The notes beneath the pieces were generated by a model. The model was not told the origin of the DNA. It made no database searches and worked only from the letters and a program-made list of their open reading frames with translations. Both the position numbers and the translations under genes were made by a program. From Thermoplasmata archaeon (GTDB taxonomy: Archaea; Thermoplasmatota; Thermoplasmata; Thermoplasmatales; Thermoplasmataceae), in NCBI GenBank assembly GCA_021797055.1, contig JAKAAI010000022.1:1-23350 (forward strand): a DNA stretch of 23,350 bases. The letters are read 5' to 3'. Positions 23,087 to 23,350 of this stretch are shown one piece after another. Every line of letters begins with the position of its first letter. The stretch's first letter is position 1.

Positions 23087-23350
23087 TCAATCGTTATTAT
23101 GAGCAATATGTGAATCCTTTTCATACATCATGGCTGTTTCAAACCCGGACATCTTCATTCGCCTGGCAAGCCAGAAGCTGATATCCGCCATCTCCTTGAT
23201 CCTGACCTTCGAATCATATATGAAATTCTCATACGGCAAAACGACGTCAGCGTTGATACCATCTCGTGCCCTTTCGGGTTTTTTTATCCCGAATCTTGAT
23301 GTGGTGATAGAACCAAGGCAGGCAAACCTATGCTTTCCTGTAAAGCCTAA
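23087..23350 (-). CDS. Unrecognised protein, N-terminal part beyond right edge
   Basis: An open frame on the minus strand runs from the window edge to a TGA at 23087-23089, giving 87 residues with no stop. It has no ATG until the last third, as expected for the end of a longer gene. The visible part begins LGFTGKHRFACLGSITTS and includes RARDGINADVVLPYENF, IKEMADISFWLARRMKM and ends in EKDSHIAHNND. Residue composition is that of a soluble mixed alpha/beta protein, unlike a random shadow frame, and there is no competing long frame. I do not recognise the family. The gene is convergent with the DUF92 gene, with 17 bases between the stops. Confidence 0.6.
   Translation of the reverse strand, partial: LGFTGKHRFACLGSITTSRFGIKKPERARDGINADVVLPYENFIYDSKVRIKEMADISFWLARRMKMSGFETAMMYEKDSHIAHNND

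Overview
The window looks like a chromosome segment of a thermoacidophilic archaeon of the Thermoplasmatales (Thermoplasma, Ferroplasma, Picrophilus or Cuniculiplasma relatives). The evidence is a tricorn protease, an archaeal-length PdxS, an archaeal ATPase of the ATPase_2/DUF234 family, heavy use of AGG/AGA (Arg) and ATA (Ile) codons, moderate GC, and several genes whose ATG lies about 22-28 bases after a TATA-like box (leaderless transcripts). I see no rRNA, tRNA, CRISPR array, insertion sequence or prophage. Species is not determined.

Layout. Bases 1-2664 (+) hold the 3' part of the tricorn protease gene, cut by the left edge. A small membrane protein (2741-3127, -) follows. Bases 3153-11851 (-) hold a four-gene peptide ABC transporter operon: lipoprotein-like, membrane-anchored binding protein with tandem Ig-like repeats (dppA), permease B, permease C carrying a very large extracellular insert, and a fused DppD-DppF double ATPase. 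A small membrane protein is divergent from it (12187-12447, +), followed by an ATPase_2/DUF234 protein (12623-14008, -).

Bases 14271-17173 form a sulfur assimilation block: a phosphosulfolactate synthase (ComA) domain fused to a winged-helix domain (-), divergent from an APS reductase (cysH type with an iron-sulfur motif) and ATP sulfurylase (sat), which are 2 bases apart. Together they could turn sulfate into APS, APS into sulfite, and sulfite plus phosphoenolpyruvate into phosphosulfolactate. Inverted repeats in the shared promoter region make the ComA-wHTH fusion a candidate local regulator. A TauE/SafE-type anion exporter with its usual DUF1634 partner lies 3 kb further on (19705-21088, -) and could deal with sulfite.

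Between them are a translationally coupled nucleotide-sugar epimerase and GHMP sugar kinase (17231-19134, -), plausibly for surface glycans, and a cyclophilin (19182-19643, -). To the right, pdxS (vitamin B6 synthesis, +) overlaps the probable start of a DUF92 membrane protein (+) whose first codons appear separated from the rest by a one-base frameshift in a run of six T. An unrecognised reading frame (-) runs off the right edge.

Functional theme: peptide uptake beside a large cytosolic peptidase, consistent with a peptide-feeding heterotroph, and a compact sulfate-to-sulfonate route in an organism group not known for methanogenesis.
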